From DASUUI01 sp964577965 (GTDB taxonomy: Bacteria > Gemmatimonadota > Gemmatimonadetes > Gemmatimonadales > Gemmatimonadaceae): a stretch of DNA of 9,343 nt. Of the stretch, positions 7,032 to 9,343 are shown one piece after another (position 1 is the first letter of the stretch; every line of letters starts with the position of its first letter). A program made the translations under genes and the position numbers. Where the stretch lies: the NCBI GenBank assembly GCA_964577965.1, contig CAZOAT010000096.1:1-9343 (forward strand), in the 5' to 3' direction. Below the pieces are notes generated by a model. The model worked only from the letters and a program-made list of their open reading frames with translations, was not told the origin of the DNA and did not search any database.

Positions 7032-7388
7032 ACCACGATCACCGGCTGGGCGTTCGGCTGCTGGATGGGTGTCGCCACGGCGATAAATGATCTCGCGGCC
7101 GTCCTTCGTCCATTGGCAGGGTGACGGTAACAGCGATCCACTTCCTGTCGGGAGAGAGGCGTGGCTCTGCGAACGCATTGGACTGTGGAATCGCCTGCTC
7201 CTCCCGGTCAGTCCAGACGACGCGGCTGTTCACATTCCAGGCGGCAGCACTGAGGTATACGAGAGTTCCGTTGGGTGAGACAGCGAACGGGTCGCCATGC
7301 CGCCGGCGCCGAGCTCACGCTCGATTCGGTAACGTTCGGCGAGCGCAGAAGCCAGGCGGGCTGCCGGGTCGCTCACCGATTCGCTCAC
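6989..7388 (-). pseudogene. Decayed PD40-type Ser/Thr kinase gene, four collinear remnants
   Basis: A full gene of this type needs about 2.5 kb; only 400 bp remain. Piece one starts at GTG 7388, overlapping the upstream kinase stop as GTGA, and reads VSESVSDPAARLASALAERY then RIERELGAGGMA, the N-terminus up to the glycine loop. Piece two (about 7293-7130, another frame) reads DPFAVSPNGTLVYLSA, then VVWTDREE and PRLSPDRKWIAV, late propeller sequence. Piece three (about 7115-7071, the first frame again) is QWTKDGREIIYRRGD. Piece four (about 7073-6989, a third frame) is PIQQPNAQPVIVVLNWFEEL ending in KRRSPR and TGA. The whole kinase core, membrane segment and most propeller blades are missing. 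The order is preserved, so internal deletions made it. From the GTG a peptide of only 52 residues could be translated, ending at 7230. Confidence 0.85.
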
Positions 7389-9343
7389 CTGGCGGCGGCA
7401 CCACGCAGCTGCGTGCGCACTTCCTCGCGCCAGTTGTGCACGAACATCACCTGCGCCTGCTCGGTGGCCTTGAGCAGCAGCAGGTGCGATCCGTCTGGGG
7501 TGACGTCGTAATTTGCGTGCGGGAGCGGAGCCTTCACGAAATCGTCGCGGAAGAGAACTTCGCGCGAGACAACCGAAAATGTCGGCGTCGCGCTTACTGT
7601 CGCGGCGTGGAAGCTCTGATTGTCGCGATAGAACAACCTGCGGCCGTCGCGGGCCCAGACAGGCTCCGATCCGCCGGCGACGGAAACCTGCACGCGCGCA
7701 CCGGGCCCCGGGAACGGCTGCACCACGACCTGATCGCCGCCTGACTCGGTGGTCACATATGCGAGCCAGCGTCCATCGGGTGAGATCCGTGGCATGAAGG
7801 CCGCAAACGCGGGACTCGACAGTTGCCTTTGCGCGGGATCGCCGGAAAGCGAGCGATACATGACAGCGGCTCCCGCAGTGTCGAGCTGATAAATGATTCC
7901 CTCTCCGTCAGGAGTGAGCACTCCTTCGTAGTAGTCCTCGGTCGTACTGGTGAGCAGGGGTGCTTCGGGTCCGCTGAGGTCGGCCGGCCGCCACCAGAGC
8001 GCGGAGCGCCGTTCCCGGGCAGTGCGGTACAGCACGCGGCTCCCATCCGGCGTCCACTCTGGGCGCTCGTTGAGCGCTCCGTCGGTGGTGAGTCGCGTCA
8101 GGGTGCCGCTCGCGATATCCATGATCCAGATGTCGCGCTGTGCTCCCGCCACGACTGCAATGGCAACGCGGCTGCCATCAGGCGAATAACGCGGGTACAC
8201 GTGACGGCGTGCCTGATCGGTGAGCGGTCGCAGGTTGCCGCGCAGATCGGCGATCACCGCATGATTCGCGGGTGAACCACTCTGATAGACCAGCGACCCG
8301 CTTGCTGACATCGAGGCCTGTGCGGTTCCACTCGTCTGGTTGACCTCCACGTCCCCGAGCAGCGGTTGCGGTGCTCCGACAACCTCCCTGCCACTGACAT
8401 CGACCCGGATTGCCATGACGGCGCCGGCATCAGTGACGTATATGATGGACCCATCAATCACACCCAGCGCCTGAAGTCCCGGAACGTCCAGGACAGTGCA
8501 CTCCCCGCTCTCGAGCGATCCGATGGCGAGACGCCCGGTACCCGAGCTTTGCGAACTGAAGCTGGTGTAGATCACAGTCTCGCCGTCAGAGAGGACGTGC
8601 GGGCTCCCTTCGAAGACGCTCTGTGCTCCGGTTCCGCGCGTGCACAGCCGCCGTGTGGCCCCACCGTTCTCCGGGACCGCGTGCAGGAAGCCGTTGCCCA
8701 CCGAAAGGACTATTTCTCCCCGCGAGCTCCAACTCGCGCCACCGAGAATTCCCGGCGCGTCCGCCACAGCCATGACCGGGCCGCCGACTGTGCTGACCTT
8801 TCGCAGCCGCGCGTTGGCAAGGAAGCCGATCCATTGTCCGTCGGGGGAGAAGAAGACCATGAAAGCGTCTTCCGTTCCAGGGATCGCACGAACCGTGGGG
8901 TCGTCGATTGACCGTGTGAAGATCCGCTGCGTGCCGTTCGGCTCCCGCGCGGCGAAAGCGAGAACTCTGCCGTCTGGAGAGAGGGCGAGGACCGTCTGCG
9001 TGCTGGTCGTCGTCGCCATTCCTTCTGGGAGAGTCAGGGGAAACCGCACTACAGGGGCGGACTGGCCGGGCTGCGGTGCGCTCCAGCGCATCGCAGCGAA
9101 GGTCGCACCGGCGAGTGCGATCACAGCGAGCGCGATAAACAGCGGGTCTCGTGCGCGCGAGCGCCAGTCGCTCAGCGGTCGGACACTGGCGACAACGCCA
9201 CGCGACCGCACGGACCTCGAGGTTGATGTGGTCTCCGTTGTCCGCAGCGCCTGGGCGAACTCAGCCGCACTCATGAACCTGTCGGCCGGCATCTTCTCGA
9301 GTGCGGTGAGCACGGCATCTTCCACGTGCGGCGGGATCGAGCG
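7385..9343 (-). CDS. PD40-type receptor Ser/Thr protein kinase, C-terminal part (5' end beyond window)
   Basis: This is 652 codons plus a stop, entering from the right edge. The first residues, RSIPPHVEDAVLTALEKMPA then DRFMSAAEFAQAL, are the last helix of a Hanks-type kinase domain. The catalytic motifs lie outside the window. A linker and one membrane segment (about 67-85, PLFIALAVIALAGATFAA) follow. Next is an extracytoplasmic PD40/WD40-like beta-propeller with at least eight blades marked by SPDG-like motifs: LSPDGRVLAFAA, FSPDGQWIGFLA, YSPDGSRVAIAV, WTPDGSRVLYRT, LTPDGEGIIYQL, ISPDGRWLAYVT, WARDGRRLFYRD and VTPDGSHLLLL. The tail VHNWREEVRTQLR corresponds to the family's NW-EE ending. The likely role is sensing an external signal with the propeller and phosphorylating cytoplasmic targets. 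Its stop overlaps the GTG of the decayed kinase, so the two were once one transcription unit. Confidence 0.93.
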   Translation of the reverse strand, partial: RSIPPHVEDAVLTALEKMPADRFMSAAEFAQALRTTETTSTSRSVRSRGVVASVRPLSDWRSRARDPLFIALAVIALAGATFAAMRWSAPQPGQSAPVVRFPLTLPEGMATTTSTQTVLALSPDGRVLAFAAREPNGTQRIFTRSIDDPTVRAIPGTEDAFMVFFSPDGQWIGFLANARLRKVSTVGGPVMAVADAPGILGGASWSSRGEIVLSVGNGFLHAVPENGGATRRLCTRGTGAQSVFEGSPHVLSDGETVIYTSFSSQSSGTGRLAIGSLESGECTVLDVPGLQALGVIDGSIIYVTDAGAVMAIRVDVSGREVVGAPQPLLGDVEVNQTSGTAQASMSASGSLVYQSGSPANHAVIADLRGNLRPLTDQARRHVYPRYSPDGSRVAIAVVAGAQRDIWIMDIASGTLTRLTTDGALNERPEWTPDGSRVLYRTARERRSALWWRPADLSGPEAPLLTSTTEDYYEGVLTPDGEGIIYQLDTAGAAVMYRSLSGDPAQRQLSSPAFAAFMPRISPDGRWLAYVTTESGGDQVVVQPFPGPGARVQVSVAGGSEPVWARDGRRLFYRDNQSFHAATVSATPTFSVVSREVLFRDDFVKAPLPHANYDVTPDGSHLLLLKATEQAQVMFVHNWREEVRTQLRGAAAR

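Noticed and set aside
6731..7131. 13-bp match GGGTGACGGTAAC at 6731-6743 and 7119-7131
   Set aside because: A 13-bp match is expected about once by chance in a GC-rich window of this size, and nothing else is shared around the two sites.
2939..7178. Shared peptide GAELVRGVEETIAAL in two minus-strand frames (2939-3544 and 6423-7178), seeming at first a conserved small protein
   Set aside because: It is the 77-bp repeat read in the wrong frame. The frame giving LNWFEELKRRSPR matches the known tail of PD40 kinases and continues into kinase sequence in the right copy.
1..9343. CRISPR arrays, tRNA or rRNA genes, insertion sequences, toxin-antitoxin or phage genes
   Set aside because: None was visible: no regularly spaced repeats, no transposase or integrase motifs, and no recognisable structural RNA.

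Overview
The window is high-GC bacterial DNA in which every convincing gene lies on the minus strand. It fits Gemmatimonadota best, with Acidobacteriota as an alternative. The reason is a tandem set of membrane-anchored Ser/Thr protein kinases, one with extracytoplasmic TPRs and one with PD40/WD40-like propeller repeats, whose N-termini ('YRIERELG.GGM') are typical of those phyla. The phylum assignment is inference from protein style; there is no rRNA or other phylogenetic marker here.

Layout in transcription order, right to left. (1) 9343-7385: the 3' two thirds of a PD40-type receptor kinase, cut by the window edge. (2) 7388-6989: a heavily decayed second PD40 kinase, overlapping the first by GTGA. 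Only four collinear scraps remain, in three reading frames: the N-terminus, one beta-propeller piece, a second short propeller piece, and the C-terminal tail with its stop. (3) 6954-6634: a 321-base gap with a perfect 21-bp tandem duplication, a CTGTA-C-TACAG palindrome, a GC-rich hairpin and a possible sigma70-like promoter. (4) 6633-3183: a tight three-gene operon: a multi-pass membrane protein built of two homologous halves, a GMC-family flavin oxidoreductase with a five-cysteine cluster, and a Gfo/Idh/MocA NAD(P)-dependent oxidoreductase. They are joined by 4-nt GTGA and ATGA overlaps. (5) 3182-2943: a short gap. (6) 2942-1: a complete kinase domain followed by three membrane segments, a TolB-like domain and TPRs, running off the left edge.

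The most notable structural feature is a 77-bp direct repeat (3015-3091 and 6955-7031, 76/77 identical, same orientation) that brackets the three-gene operon. The repeat is the last codons of the dead PD40 kinase plus its immediate downstream sequence. The operon therefore looks inserted into, or duplicated at, the 3' end of that kinase gene within a kinase array. The single mismatch changes the kinase stop codon in one copy from TGA to TGG.

Functionally, the operon suggests a redox module: a GMC flavoprotein oxidising an alcohol or sugar hydroxyl, a Gfo/Idh/MocA enzyme acting on a related substrate, and a membrane protein that could anchor or serve the pair. The substrate cannot be read from the sequence. 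The flanking kinases are signalling proteins and show no direct link to the operon other than position.
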